Shown here one piece after another: positions 63,646-64,000 of a stretch of DNA of 64,000 nucleotides. Source of the DNA: Mugil cephalus. Lineage: Eukaryota > Chordata > Actinopteri > Mugiliformes > Mugilidae. The notes below the pieces were generated by a model. It worked only from the letters and a program-made list of their open reading frames with translations. It had not been told where the DNA came from and searched no databases. Location of the stretch: contig NC_061775.1 of the NCBI RefSeq assembly GCF_022458985.1, forward strand, positions 28,557,319-28,621,318, in the 5' to 3' direction. Each line of letters begins with the position of its first letter. Position 1 is the stretch's first letter. A program made the position numbers and the translations under genes.

Positions 63646-64000
63646 TTAGTGCCGACTTTTGCGTATGTTAGAACTGAGGCTACCAAAGTGAACACGCTAA
63701 CAGCATGTTAACACACATGTTCTGAGAAACCAGGAAGTGATGGAAGCAGCAGTAAAGCTGTGGATGGAAGGAAGGATCTAAAAAAAAGAAGTAGAAGAAA
63801 GTGAAAAAGAACTAAGTGATCTACTTTAATGTGGAGGTGTAATAAAAACATAGATTGACTCAAAGCAGCTGATTGATCCACTCACATGTTGATAAGAAGA
63901 TTAGAAACCTGGAAAAGATCCTTTAAGAAAGATTACAGCTGGTTTTATAATTGATTTCAGTCTGTTGATGGTTGGGTGGGTTCCTGAGGTTCTTCTCAGG

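Overview
This window looks like nuclear DNA from a ray-finned fish, probably a spiny-rayed teleost. It has short introns with GT-AG boundaries, vertebrate gene families in a recognisable neighbourhood, Tc1-, hAT- and LINE-like debris of the fish type, and many micro- and minisatellites. There is no sign of prokaryotic or organellar organisation. The species call is an inference.

From left to right: (1) 1-11.6 kb is gene-poor, repeat-rich intergenic DNA. (2) A DIRAS1-type small GTPase lies on the minus strand: coding exons 12331-13518, with a probable noncoding first exon ending at 15757. (3) 16-24 kb is regulatory and repeat-rich: an AT-rich block, a promoter-like motif cluster near 17 kb, a 0.9-kb purine minisatellite, four RFX X-box-like motifs at 22.27-22.83 kb, and a 390-bp CCT tract. 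(4) APC2 lies on the plus strand: 13 coding exons, 24340-41225, one continuous 2499-residue frame when joined, plus a probable long 3' UTR. (5) Inside APC2 intron 6, on the opposite strand, is a four-exon PRY-SPRY gene (28070-29959) that encodes 384 residues. (6) The C19orf25 (UPF0449) homologue is on the minus strand in two exons, with a CpG-rich CRE/ETS promoter candidate near 45.9 kb. (7) REEP6 is on the minus strand; exon 4 carries an apparent one-base deletion. (8) An EAAT5-type glutamate transporter runs on the plus strand and leaves the window after its sixth coding exon.

APC2, C19orf25 and REEP6 are also close neighbours on human 19p13.3, so this is conserved synteny with local rearrangement; I see no PCSK4 between C19orf25 and REEP6. 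APC2 is a neuronal scaffold for beta-catenin, Axin and microtubules, and DIRAS1 is a brain-enriched GTPase. REEP6 and EAAT5 are both retina-associated. They sit head to head, 1.57 kb between start codons, with CRX/OTX-type homeodomain motifs near each start.

The items most worth a second look are the nested antisense PRY-SPRY gene, the REEP6 frameshift, a 3' splice site that belongs to a 42-bp minisatellite in the transporter gene, the RFX motif cluster before APC2, the possible shared retinal control region, and a small hAT-like element whose insertion point can be compared with an unoccupied paralogous repeat 27 kb away. All exon junctions were read by eye from splice consensus, phase and similarity to known families; no search was run.
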